Source: Planctomycetota bacterium
GTDB lineage: Bacteria > Planctomycetota > Planctomycetia > Gemmatales > Gemmataceae
DNA length: 7,889 nt
Direction: 5' to 3'
Assembly (NCBI GenBank): GCA_018970845.1
Contig: JAGWVO010000165.1
Span: 1-7,889 of the forward strand
Under the pieces are notes generated by a model. That model did no database searches, was not told the DNA's origin, and saw only the letters and a program-made list of their open reading frames with translations. This document shows, one piece after another, positions 1 to 5,939 of this stretch (within the stretch, counting starts at the first letter, position 1; every line of letters begins with the position of its first letter). Made by a program: the position numbers and the translations under genes.

Positions 1-12
1 GTTGGCGCCAAC
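1..12. repeat. Perfect 12-base palindrome at the window edge
   Basis: GTTGGCGCCAAC is its own reverse complement. It could be an operator half, the remnant of a terminator stem, or chance in GC-rich DNA. Because it touches the edge, its full extent cannot be seen. Confidence 0.3.
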
Positions 13-259
13 GACCCGTGAGTACCCGAGGGCCGGAAGAACAGCGGCGGTGGCGCCGGCATGGCTGAAAAACGAGCGTCGGCTGATGAAGGCAGGCATG
101 GAGTGTTTCCCGGTTGGATGTGGGAGGCTTGGCCCCGAGGCTTCACGGGATTGGGGAGTCCGCCGCCCGCAACGCTGATATTAGCCTTTCCGTTGGCTCG
201 CGCCAGCATGGTACGGGTATCTTGGTCTCGTTGGCATGGGCTTGCTGGAGAGGCCTGGA
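1..259. other. Intergenic region upstream of the CorA-type gene
   Basis: I see no convincing gene here. The only sizeable open frame begins at position 61. It encodes a low-complexity W/G/P/R-rich peptide with no recognisable motif, and it runs far into the CorA-type gene in another frame, so I treat it as chance. The region should contain the promoter of the CorA-type gene. A weak sigma70-like pair is possible at about 193-223 (TTGGCT and TATCTT, spacing 19), but that spacing is too long to trust. A 12-base perfect palindrome lies at the left edge and is listed separately. The region also contains whatever follows the gene beyond the left edge. Confidence 0.5.
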
Positions 260-1261
260 ATGATCCGTGTTTACCTGTTCGACCGCAAGGCTGGTGTCGG
301 CCAGTGGGGAGGCCTGGATCTCCTTGCCGCCTTGCCGGCGAATTCACCGGACCATGTGGTCTGGGTGGATGCCATGAATCCGTCGGCCGAGGAGGATGAT
401 TTCCTGTTCAACCGCTGGCTTCCCGTGCACACGCTCACCCATGAGGACATTTGCCGGCCCGCGCGCATGCCCGGACAGGCGCCGCACTTGCCGAAAGTCG
501 AGGAATTTCCGGATTACCTGTTCGTGATCACCAATCCCGTGCTTTCCGGGAAGATCGAAGGCCCGGGCGCCCTCGAGGCGGGGCAACTATCGGCCGTGCT
601 GACGCGCCAGGTGCTTCTGACGGTCCATTACCGCGACCTCGATGGAATCGAGGAAGTGATGGGCCAACTGCACCGGCACGGGGAGTTGGCGCAGAGGGGA
701 TCCGACTACCTGTTTCATCTGGTTCTCGACGCGACGGTGGATGCTTATGTGCCCCTGCTTGAAACCATCGAGAACAAACTGGATGACATCGAACTGACCC
801 TCTTCCATTCGCGCGCCTGCATCGTGCTCGACCAGTTGCTGGGCTGGAAGCGGACGATCGTGAGCCTCCGCAAGACGGTGCTCCACGAACGGGAAGTGCT
901 GTACAGGCTGGTCCGCGGGGAGTTTCGTTTCATCGAATCCCGGGAGGTGGCCTATTACCGGGATGTCTCCGACCACCTGTTCCGTTTCGCCGAGATGCTC
1001 GAGACAAGCCGTGAGATGGTTTCCGACCTGCTCCAGAACCATTTGGCGCACGCCTCGCACCGTCTCAACGAGGTGATGAAGGTGCTGACGGCCGTATCAA
1101 CGATCATCCTTCCGATGAGCCTGATTTCGGGAATCTACGGCATGAATTTCCAACAAATGCCGGAGCTGCACTGGAGCCTCGGTTACCCGATGGCCTTGTT
1201 CCTGATGATCGGAGCGGGGTCGATAACCTACTGGTTCTACCGGTCCCGCGGTTGGCTGTGA
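260..1261 (+). CDS. corA: CorA-type magnesium/divalent-cation channel
   Basis: This is a 333-residue protein of the CorA (MIT) family, which forms homopentameric inner-membrane channels for Mg2+ and sometimes Co2+ or Ni2+ uptake. The N-terminal two-thirds is the cytoplasmic funnel domain and includes the family-typical PHLPKVEEFPDYLFVI stretch (residues 75-90). Long helices follow at about 155-275. Two membrane helices close the protein, at about 276-293 and 308-327. The diagnostic YGMNF motif has GMN at 294-296, a short MPELHW loop follows, and the C-terminus is basic and aromatic (RSRGWL). An upstream in-frame ATG exists at 236. I chose 260 because GGAGAGG (247-253) sits six bases before it and because the protein then starts directly with a typical MIRVYLF strand. 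The gene ends 13 bases from a tRNA on the opposite strand. The family is certain; the ion preference cannot be read from sequence. Confidence 0.93.
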   Translation: MIRVYLFDRKAGVGQWGGLDLLAALPANSPDHVVWVDAMNPSAEEDDFLFNRWLPVHTLTHEDICRPARMPGQAPHLPKVEEFPDYLFVITNPVLSGKIEGPGALEAGQLSAVLTRQVLLTVHYRDLDGIEEVMGQLHRHGELAQRGSDYLFHLVLDATVDAYVPLLETIENKLDDIELTLFHSRACIVLDQLLGWKRTIVSLRKTVLHEREVLYRLVRGEFRFIESREVAYYRDVSDHLFRFAEMLETSREMVSDLLQNHLAHASHRLNEVMKVLTAVSTIILPMSLISGIYGMNFQQMPELHWSLGYPMALFLMIGAGSITYWFYRSRGWL

Positions 1262-1274
1262 TGGGATCGGGGAA

Positions 1275-1357
1275 TGCCGAAGACAGGACTTGAACCTGCA
1301 CATCCTTACGGATACCAGCCCCTCAAGCTGGCGCGTCTGCCATTCCGCCACTTCGGC
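1275..1357 (-). tRNA. tRNA-Leu (anticodon GAG)
   Basis: Read on the minus strand, the 83-base sequence folds as a class II tRNA. The acceptor stem is GCCGAAG paired with CTTCGGC, with discriminator A. The D-arm stem is GCG/CGC. The anticodon stem is CCAGC/GCTGG around the loop TTGAGGG, giving anticodon GAG. The long variable arm is ATCC/GGAT, and the T-arm GCAGG/CCTGT carries the loop TTCAAGT. The long variable arm and the anticodon both indicate leucine, reading CUC and CUU codons. The 3' CCA is not encoded (TTCC follows the discriminator), so CCA must be added after transcription. The gene converges on the CorA-type gene with a 13-base gap, and no terminator is visible after it. Confidence 0.97.
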
Positions 1358-1372
1358 TCGTGGTGAAACCAC

Positions 1373-1400
1373 ATTGTGACGGATTGCCGGTGGAAATCAA
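1373..1400 (-). promoter_or_regulatory. Candidate promoter for tRNA-Leu
   Basis: On the minus strand, TTGATT (1400-1395) and CACAAT (1378-1373) are separated by 16 bases. Each matches the sigma70 consensus at four of six positions. The -10 element ends 15 bases before the mature tRNA, which would leave a leader of roughly nine bases. The five-base-pair hairpin GTGGT/ACCAC (1372-1360) fills the space between promoter and tRNA. The evidence is weak motif matching plus good placement. Confidence 0.35.
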
Positions 1401-1565
1401 GGGGACAGACGCAACCACGGGCTCCTCCAGAAACATCGGGGCGTCCCGTCGGGCCTGTTTACAGAATTGGCGGCCCGGGCCGGCGCCTCAGCCATACAAG
1501 CGAACGATTCCATTGGCGGAGCGGCCATGGGCGGGCTGTTTTTGGCTGGTTTGGGGCGCTGGCTA

Positions 1566-1582
1566 CGGGCGTGAGGCGCCCG
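1566..1582 (-). terminator. Hairpin downstream of hisB, possible his transcript end
   Basis: On the minus strand, CGGGCG and CGCCCG form a perfect six-base-pair stem around the loop CCTCA, starting about 26 bases after the hisB stop. No T-run follows, so it is not a classical intrinsic terminator. It could stabilise the mRNA 3' end or mark a factor-dependent end. Position is the main argument for it. Confidence 0.3.
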
Positions 1583-1608
1583 GCGACGCGCGTGGGCTCC
1601 GCGAGGCG

Positions 1609-2196
1609 TCAAAGAACCCCCTTCGTGCTGGGAATGCCCGGGGCGCGGGGATCGATCTCGCAGGCCATGCGCAGGGCGCGACCGGCGGCCTTGAACACCG
1701 CCTCAAGCTGGTGGTGGGTGTTGGAACCATGGTGCACGATGGCGTGAAGGTTCATTTGCGCGCTGTTGGCCAACGCGCGGAAAAACTCCTCGCCGAGTTC
1801 CGCGGGGAAGGTGCCGAGCATGACATGCGGAATGGAGGCTTGCCACGCGAGGAACGGCCTTCCGGAAAGGTCAACGGCGACCGTGGCCAGCGTTTCGTCC
1901 ATCGGGACGATCGCATGGCCGTAGCGCCTGATGCCCGCCTTGTCGCCCAAGGCCAGGCGGATCGCCTGACCCATCACGATTCCGACATCCTCAACCGTGT
2001 GGTGGCTGTCGATGTGCAGGTCTCCCTGCGCGCTGACCTTGATGTCGAAGCAGCCGTGCCGGGCCATCAGGTGGAGCATGTGATCGAGGAAGCCGACGCC
2101 GGTTTCCACCCTGGCGGCGCCCTGGCCGTCGAGGGAGATATCGACCGAGACCTGGGTTTCACCAGTTCGTCGTTCAAGTGAGGCGGTGCGCGGCAT
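1609..2196 (-). CDS. hisB: Imidazoleglycerol-phosphate dehydratase
   Basis: HisB dehydrates D-erythro-imidazole-glycerol phosphate to imidazole-acetol phosphate in histidine biosynthesis. It is a cytoplasmic enzyme that uses two Mn2+ ions. The 195-residue length is normal for the monofunctional enzyme; there is no phosphatase domain like that of the E. coli HisNB fusion. All family motifs are present: GFLDHML (35-41), HIDSHHTVED (61-70) and HHGSNTHHQLEAVFK (155-169), whose histidines and glutamates bind metal. The C-terminus IPSTKGVL is also typical. At residue 64 a serine replaces the aspartate often seen in HIDDHHTVED; the flanking His and Glu ligands are intact, so I expect activity. The ATG at 2196 is preceded by a modest GGAG eight bases upstream. 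It is the last gene of the hisD-hisC-hisB unit and starts 13 bases after hisC ends. Confidence 0.97.
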   Translation of the reverse strand: MPRTASLERRTGETQVSVDISLDGQGAARVETGVGFLDHMLHLMARHGCFDIKVSAQGDLHIDSHHTVEDVGIVMGQAIRLALGDKAGIRRYGHAIVPMDETLATVAVDLSGRPFLAWQASIPHVMLGTFPAELGEEFFRALANSAQMNLHAIVHHGSNTHHQLEAVFKAAGRALRMACEIDPRAPGIPSTKGVL

Positions 2197-2209
2197 GGCG
2201 GTGGCTCCG

Positions 2210-3274
2210 TCAGGTCAGGAGGCGCGAAAGTTCCGCAAGGAGGCGGTCGGTGCCTTCCTCGGTGCCCACGGTGACGCGCAACCCGGGTTCCCGTTGGGGA
2301 TAACGCATCAATCGGACAAGAATCGCCCTCTCCTTGAGCCGGGCATACAACTCCTCGGCCGGCTTGGAGGGATGTCGGCACCAGACAAAATTGGCGCTGC
2401 TGGGCGTGACCAGGAAGCCGAGGCGGGCCAATGCCTCGGCGAGGCGGAGTCGGGTGGCCACGACCTTGGCCCGATTGTCCGCCAGCCAGGCTTGGTCGGT
2501 GATGGCGGCTGTCGCCGCGGCCAGCGAAAGGGCGTCGCAGTTGTAGGAATCCTTCACCTTCACGAGGTGCTCGACGAGGGCGGCATCGGCGACGGCGAAC
2601 CCGAAGCGAAGGCCCGCCAGGCCGTAGCCCTTGCTGAGCGTCCGCGTCACCACGACGGGAAGCCCTTCCCGAACCAGTTCGAGCGCGTTGGTGTCCGCGA
2701 AATCGGCGTAGGCCTCATCCACCACGAGCGGTCCGCCCAATTCCCCGGCCAGCCTTCGCAGCACATCGTTGGACACGACGGTTCCCGAGGGCGAGTTCGG
2801 ATTGGGCAGGAAGGTGAGGTTGGCGCCCTTGAGCGGCCAGGGGGCGGGAAGGTCCCAATCGCTCGTGAACGGAACGGTTTCAAACCGCGCTCCCTGCAGC
2901 CTGGCCAAGGTTTCGTAGAGCAGGTAGCTGGGAGTCGGCGACGCCATCACGCCGCCCTGGGGGACAAAGGCCCGGGTGAGGATGGTGAGGATGTCATCGG
3001 ATCCGTTGCCGATGAGGATGTTCCCGGGGAGAACGCCCAAAACGCGCGCCGCGGCGGCGCGAAAATCCGTGCCAACCGGGTCGGGATACTTGCGAAGGCG
3101 CTCGGCGCCCCCTTGGGCGAACGCGGCGATGGCCGCCATGGCCGAGGCGGGCGGAGGGTACGGGTTCTCGTTCGTGTTGAGCTTGAGGATATCCGCGACA
3201 CGGGGTTGCTCACCCGGCGCGTAACCGGCCATGGAGGCGATATCCGGACGAAGGTAGGAGCAAATGCTGGTCAT
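2210..3274 (-). CDS. hisC: Histidinol-phosphate aminotransferase
   Basis: HisC is a PLP-dependent class I/II aminotransferase. It converts imidazole-acetol phosphate and glutamate to L-histidinol phosphate and 2-oxoglutarate in the cytoplasm. The protein has 354 residues, the family length. In order it shows LNTNENPYPPP (32-42), GNGSDDIL (89-96), the cofactor-binding TPSYLLYE region (114-121), NPNSPSGT (158-165), DEAYADF (186-192), and the Schiff-base lysine K215 within SKGYGLAGLRFGF. A C-terminal LRVTVGT (332-338) supplies the arginine that usually holds the substrate. The same frame stays open upstream to 3460, but that part is an arginine/proline-rich shadow of hisD. I chose the ATG at 3274 because the protein then begins in the usual HisC way and because it overlaps the hisD stop as ATGA. 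That overlap suggests translational coupling. Confidence 0.97.
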   Translation of the reverse strand: MTSICSYLRPDIASMAGYAPGEQPRVADILKLNTNENPYPPPASAMAAIAAFAQGGAERLRKYPDPVGTDFRAAAARVLGVLPGNILIGNGSDDILTILTRAFVPQGGVMASPTPSYLLYETLARLQGARFETVPFTSDWDLPAPWPLKGANLTFLPNPNSPSGTVVSNDVLRRLAGELGGPLVVDEAYADFADTNALELVREGLPVVVTRTLSKGYGLAGLRFGFAVADAALVEHLVKVKDSYNCDALSLAAATAAITDQAWLADNRAKVVATRLRLAEALARLGFLVTPSSANFVWCRHPSKPAEELYARLKERAILVRLMRYPQREPGLRVTVGTEEGTDRLLAELSRLLT

Positions 3275-4662
3275 GACGGCGTCGCCTGCCGCCGATCCAG
3301 CGCTTCCAGCCGGACGCGCACGCTTTGGGCGTGGGCGGTGAGACCCTCGACCTCCGCCAGGGCGACGACATCGCGCGCGATGCCGCGCAAGCCGTTCGGT
3401 TCGAAACGGATCATGCTGGTGCGCTTGAGGAAGTCGTTGGCCGTCAGGCCGCTGGCCCACCGGGCGCTGCCGCCCGTGGGTAGCACATGGGACGGGCCGG
3501 CGGCATAGTCGCCAAGCGCCACGGGGGTGTGGTGCCCGATGAAGATGGCCCCGGCATTGGTGATGCGGTCGGCAAGGCCGGTCGCGTCGGTGGCGGCAAT
3601 CTGGAGATGTTCGGGCCCCAGCAGGTTGACGATGCCCACGGCCTCCCGCTCATCGCGCGCCAGCACAAGGGCGCCATAGCTGGAAAGGGCATCCCTCGTG
3701 AGCGATTCCCGCGATAGCCGCGACAGTTGACTTTCGAGTTCGTCACTTACGGCATTCACCAGCGCCGCCGACCAGGTGACCAGGACGGCGGAACCGGGGG
3801 AATGCTCGGCCTGGGCCAGCAGTTCCGCCGCCACGAACTCCGGGGGCGCGTCGGCATCGGCAAGGACGACCACCTCGCTGGGGCCGGCGATGCAGTCGAT
3901 GCCCACCGTTCCAAAGACATGCTTCTTGGCCAGCGCCACGAAAAGGTTTCCCGGCCCGACGATCATGTCGACCGGTTCGATTCCCTCGACGCCGTAGGCC
4001 ATCGCGGCGACGGCCTGCGCCCCGCCCACCCGGTAGACCTCGCCGATTCCCAAGTCGTGGCACAAGGCGAGCATGTCGCGGTTGTACCCGGCGAACGGGG
4101 TGGGGGGCATGACCACGACGATTTCCCCGACACCCGCGGCCATGGCGGGGCAGGCCGTCATGAGAAGGGTGGAGGGATAGGCGGCGGCGCCGCCGGGCAC
4201 CAGAAGGGCCGCCCGCCTCACGGGACGGTAGCGGAGGCCCAATTCCATGGTTCCGGGCTGCCGCATCGTCGCGTCGCGGTGAAGGATGCCCGATTGGAAC
4301 GCGAGGATATTGCGCTTCACCCGGCGGCATGTCTCGAGGAACCCGGGAGCCTCCCTGAGGCTGGCGTAACGCGCCTCGGCGAGTTCCGTGGCCGGCACCC
4401 GGACGGCATCGGGCGTGAGGGATCGCCTGTCGAAATGGCTCGTGAAGCGCAGCAGCGCTTCCATGCCCTGGGACTTGACGGCCTGGCAGACCCGTTCCAC
4501 CACCTGCTGGGGGGTGAGTTCCTCCCCGAAGACCTGCCGGGTGAGCTGCCTGCTGCGCTCGGAGACAACCTGTCCCTCGGCGCCCAGCAGCGAGCGGAGG
4601 CGCAGCAGTTCCCCGGCGCCATCGGCCGTGGAGCAGTCGATCACCCGCGGGATGCCGGCCAT
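3271..4662 (-). CDS. hisD: Histidinol dehydrogenase
   Basis: HisD oxidises L-histidinol to L-histidine with two NAD+, through the aldehyde; it is a zinc-dependent cytoplasmic enzyme. From the chosen start it has 463 residues, slightly longer than the usual 430-440. Motifs seen are VGPGNLFVALAKK (235-247), the family signature IDCIAGPSEVVVLADADA (255-272), AQAEH with zinc ligands Q284 and H287, GPEHLQI with catalytic E351/H352, LGDYAAGPSHVLPTGG with ligand D385, and GLTAHAQS with ligand H444. All metal and catalytic positions known from the E. coli enzyme are therefore present. The frame is open to 4740. I chose the ATG at 4662 because AAGGA (4671-4667) lies four bases before it, and because the extra 26 residues would cross the hairpin-bearing leader and resemble no HisD N-terminus. 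It is the first gene of the hisDCB unit. Confidence 0.97.
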   Translation of the reverse strand: MAGIPRVIDCSTADGAGELLRLRSLLGAEGQVVSERSRQLTRQVFGEELTPQQVVERVCQAVKSQGMEALLRFTSHFDRRSLTPDAVRVPATELAEARYASLREAPGFLETCRRVKRNILAFQSGILHRDATMRQPGTMELGLRYRPVRRAALLVPGGAAAYPSTLLMTACPAMAAGVGEIVVVMPPTPFAGYNRDMLALCHDLGIGEVYRVGGAQAVAAMAYGVEGIEPVDMIVGPGNLFVALAKKHVFGTVGIDCIAGPSEVVVLADADAPPEFVAAELLAQAEHSPGSAVLVTWSAALVNAVSDELESQLSRLSRESLTRDALSSYGALVLARDEREAVGIVNLLGPEHLQIAATDATGLADRITNAGAIFIGHHTPVALGDYAAGPSHVLPTGGSARWASGLTANDFLKRTSMIRFEPNGLRGIARDVVALAEVEGLTAHAQSVRVRLEALDRRQATPS

Positions 4663-4684
4663 GAAGTCCTTCAGAAAATGGGCG

Positions 4685-4703
4685 GGCCGGGAAGATCCCG
4701 GCC
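4685..4703 (-). terminator. Strong hairpin 22 bases upstream of hisD
   Basis: A perfect seven-base-pair inverted repeat, GGCCGGG/CCCGGCC, has a five-base loop (4692-4696). On the minus strand it is followed by CGCCCA and then TTTT (4678-4675). The T-run is six bases away from the stem and short, so this is at best an imperfect intrinsic terminator. It could end the DoxX-like transcript, attenuate hisD, or act as a 5' mRNA stabiliser. Confidence 0.45.
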
Positions 4704-4711
4704 GGAAATCC

Positions 4712-4740
4712 AGATTACCTGCTAGTCCAAGGCCGGGCAA
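4712..4740 (-). promoter_or_regulatory. Weak candidate promoter for hisDCB
   Basis: On the minus strand, TTGCCC (4740-4735) and TAATCT (4717-4712) are spaced by exactly 17 bases. The -35 matches consensus at four of six positions, but the -10 matches at only three. If used, transcription would start a few bases before the hairpin at 4685-4703, placing that stem near the 5' end of the his mRNA. The alternative is read-through from the DoxX-like gene. Confidence 0.25.
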
Positions 4741-4746
4741 CCGGCC
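4731..4746 (-). terminator. Hairpin just downstream of the DoxX-like gene
   Basis: GGCCGG and CCGGCC form a perfect six-base-pair stem with a four-base loop (TTGC on the minus strand). It begins ten bases after the stop of the DoxX-like gene. Only two T follow, so termination would be weak. Its arms are the same sequence as those of the hairpin at 4685-4703, so the two stems could swap partners. Confidence 0.4.
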
Positions 4747-4756
4747 TCCCGGGCGG

Positions 4757-5161
4757 TCAGGCCGCCGGGCGCCGGCTTTCGGGTTCGGTGGGCAGGGGCT
4801 TTTCCGAGCCGAAAGGCAGCAGGTCGGGTCGCCTCAGGGCGCCGCCGGCCCATGTCAGCACCAACAGCACCGCCTGCGGCGCGTAACCTTCCGACTTGGT
4901 CATGTGGGCCATGATGGCGCCGCCCCAGAAACTGCTGCACAGCAGCATGCCGATGGGCAGGAATTCCGCCGGAAGAAGCATGACCGCCGCGGCGATCTCC
5001 CCCGCCCCGATGATCCTGATGTGATCCCTGACGCCGTTGCTGACATCCTCGGGAATCATGTCGGCGGGCAGCACCAGTTTCATGATCCCGCTGCACACCA
5101 TCAGGGCGCCAATCAGCAGATGCAGTCCCGTGCCCACCCAGGCGGCCGTCTTGTTTCCCAT
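4757..5161 (-). CDS. DoxX-like four-helix membrane protein
   Basis: This is a small integral membrane protein of 134 residues with four predicted helices at about 8-30, 46-64, 68-86 and 94-109. The first helix ends in CSGIMKLVLP, the SGxxKL signature of DoxX/DoxX-like proteins. The third carries WGGAIMAHM, matching the GGAxxxH pattern of that family. The C-terminal tail (110-134) is polar and proline-rich. Proteins of this type are poorly characterised; some relate to quinone or thiosulfate redox, and I cannot assign a substrate. An earlier in-frame ATG exists at 5185. I prefer 5161 because GGGAG (5173-5169) lies seven bases before it and the earlier ATG has no such site. The gene precedes hisD on the same strand by 94 bases and diverges from the secreted-protein gene. 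A functional link to histidine synthesis is not evident. Confidence 0.8.
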   Translation of the reverse strand: MGNKTAAWVGTGLHLLIGALMVCSGIMKLVLPADMIPEDVSNGVRDHIRIIGAGEIAAAVMLLPAEFLPIGMLLCSSFWGGAIMAHMTKSEGYAPQAVLLVLTWAGGALRRPDLLPFGSEKPLPTEPESRRPAA

Positions 5162-5208
5162 GCTCTCGCTCCCTTTGTCCGACATGACCAGCAGGATACA
5201 CTATCGGC
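5162..5208. promoter_or_regulatory. Divergent promoter region
   Basis: These 47 bases must serve two genes transcribed away from each other unless a promoter lies inside a coding region. For the plus-strand gene, TTGTCC (5175-5180) and TACACT (5197-5202) are 16 bases apart, each matching consensus at four of six positions. The -10 ends only six bases before the ATG at 5209, and no good ribosome-binding site lies between them. On the minus strand, TATCCT (5198-5193) is a possible overlapping -10 for the DoxX-like gene, with no clear -35. GGGAG at 5173-5169 is that gene's ribosome-binding site. Confidence 0.35.
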
Positions 5209-5886
5209 ATGAAAACCAACATGATCCTGTCATTGTCGTTGATTGTGGCGCTGTTGGCATGGTCGCAGGAACCGGCGGCGCAGGTCCGGAAGGTTCAGGT
5301 TGGCGACAAGCCGGGAGTCTGGCTCGAGGTGGCCGGGCCCAACCGCCGGGTGTTGATCGAGGCCGAGGTGGTCAAGCGCGAGGGGGAACTCGAGGAGTTC
5401 CTCTGCCGGTCGCGGACCAAGGAGCATGAGAGCATCCTGAAGGCCGACATCGACGCTCGCGACGCCCACAAGGCCCTGCTGCTCGCCGGCGCCGAATCAG
5501 GCGCGCCGGTGCAGTTCGCCCCGGTCTACAAGCCCGCCAGCGGCAGCAAGGTCAAGGTTTCCGTCCGACTCACGGGAGAGGACGGCAAGGTTTCGGAAAT
5601 CCCGGGCAAATCGTGGGTCAGGAACCGCAAGACGGGCAAGGAACTCGACTCCGACTGGGTTTTCGCCGGCAGCAAGATCCTTGACGACACGAACATGCCG
5701 GGGCGCAAGGTGTATCTCGCCAACGACGGCGATGTGATCTGCCTTTCCAATTTCGACACGGCGATGCTCGACATTCCCGTGGCGAGTTCCAAGGACAACG
5801 CGAACCTCGATTTCCAGGCCTGGACCGAACGGATTCCCAAGCTCGGAACCAAGGTGGTCGTGGTTCTGGAGGTTTCCAGGAAGTAG
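5209..5886 (+). CDS. Secreted YdjY-domain-like protein, function unknown
   Basis: This is a 225-residue exported protein. It starts with a signal peptide: MKTNMILSLSLIVALLAW, then probable cleavage near residues 19-25. There is no lipobox cysteine. The mature part has strand-rich stretches and the motifs FLCRSRTKEHESIL (64-77), DIDARDAHKALLLAGA (80-95), DWVFAGS (149-155) and GDVICLSNFDTAMLDIP (174-190). I recognise this pattern as a YdjY-type domain protein found repeatedly in planctomycetes, especially Gemmata relatives; that is recollection, not a search result. The domain's biochemical role is unknown to me. Two cysteines (C66, C178) could pair in the oxidising periplasm. The usual ribosome-binding site is missing: AGGA lies 12 bases before the ATG. 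The gene diverges from the DoxX-like gene and converges on lgt, so it appears to be transcribed alone. Confidence 0.8.
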   Translation: MKTNMILSLSLIVALLAWSQEPAAQVRKVQVGDKPGVWLEVAGPNRRVLIEAEVVKREGELEEFLCRSRTKEHESILKADIDARDAHKALLLAGAESGAPVQFAPVYKPASGSKVKVSVRLTGEDGKVSEIPGKSWVRNRKTGKELDSDWVFAGSKILDDTNMPGRKVYLANDGDVICLSNFDTAMLDIPVASSKDNANLDFQAWTERIPKLGTKVVVVLEVSRK

Positions 5887-5920
5887 CGTTTTGACCTGGC
5901 GTCGCGGCAATCGGCCATAG

Positions 5921-5934
5921 CCGCCGGCCGGCGG
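5921..5934. terminator. Perfect GC palindrome between convergent genes
   Basis: CCGCCGGCCGGCGG is a perfect 14-base palindrome in the 53-base gap between the stops of the secreted-protein gene and lgt. As RNA it can form a five-base-pair stem with loop GGCC from either strand, extended by G-U and A-U pairs on the plus strand. Neither side has a T-run of the usual length, so it may be a weak bidirectional terminator or an mRNA end stabiliser. Confidence 0.4.
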
Positions 5935-5939
5935 TTGGA

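Larger units (their letters stand above)
1358..1608. other. Non-coding spacer between hisB and tRNA-Leu
   Basis: These 251 bases contain no convincing gene. Open frames crossing them have R/P/A-rich translations with no motif and are continuations or shadows of neighbouring frames. Visible structure is limited to four items: the tRNA promoter candidate, a hairpin just downstream of hisB (1566-1582), a 12-base perfect palindrome CGGCCCGGGCCG (1471-1482), and a run of five T at about 1539-1543 on the plus strand with no stem before it. The palindrome could be chance in such GC-rich DNA. Confidence 0.5.

Noticed and set aside
61..399. Plus-strand open frame of 112 codons before the CorA-type gene
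   Set aside because: The translation is W/G/P/R-rich with no motif or ribosome-binding site, and it overlaps the well-supported channel gene by 140 bases in another frame.
1360..2181. Plus-strand 273-codon open frame antisense to hisB
   Set aside because: Most of it is the hisB complement and the rest is non-coding spacer. It shows no motif and no translation signal.
2186..3508. Plus-strand 440-codon open frame antisense to hisC
   Set aside because: It mirrors hisC codon structure in GC-rich DNA. The translation is G/R/E-rich with no recognisable domain, while hisC carries every family motif.
3727..4725. Plus-strand 332-codon open frame antisense to hisD
   Set aside because: It is a shadow of hisD: a histidine/glycine/aspartate-rich translation with no domain. 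Long antisense frames are expected at this GC content.
4663..4756. Histidine leader peptide attenuator upstream of hisD
   Set aside because: There is no short ORF with a run of CAC/CAT codons on the minus strand. Only the hairpins support regulation here.
5162..5185. Earlier start for the DoxX-like protein at 5185
   Set aside because: It adds only eight polar residues and lacks a ribosome-binding site. The start at 5161 has GGGAG at ideal spacing, although the earlier one cannot be excluded.
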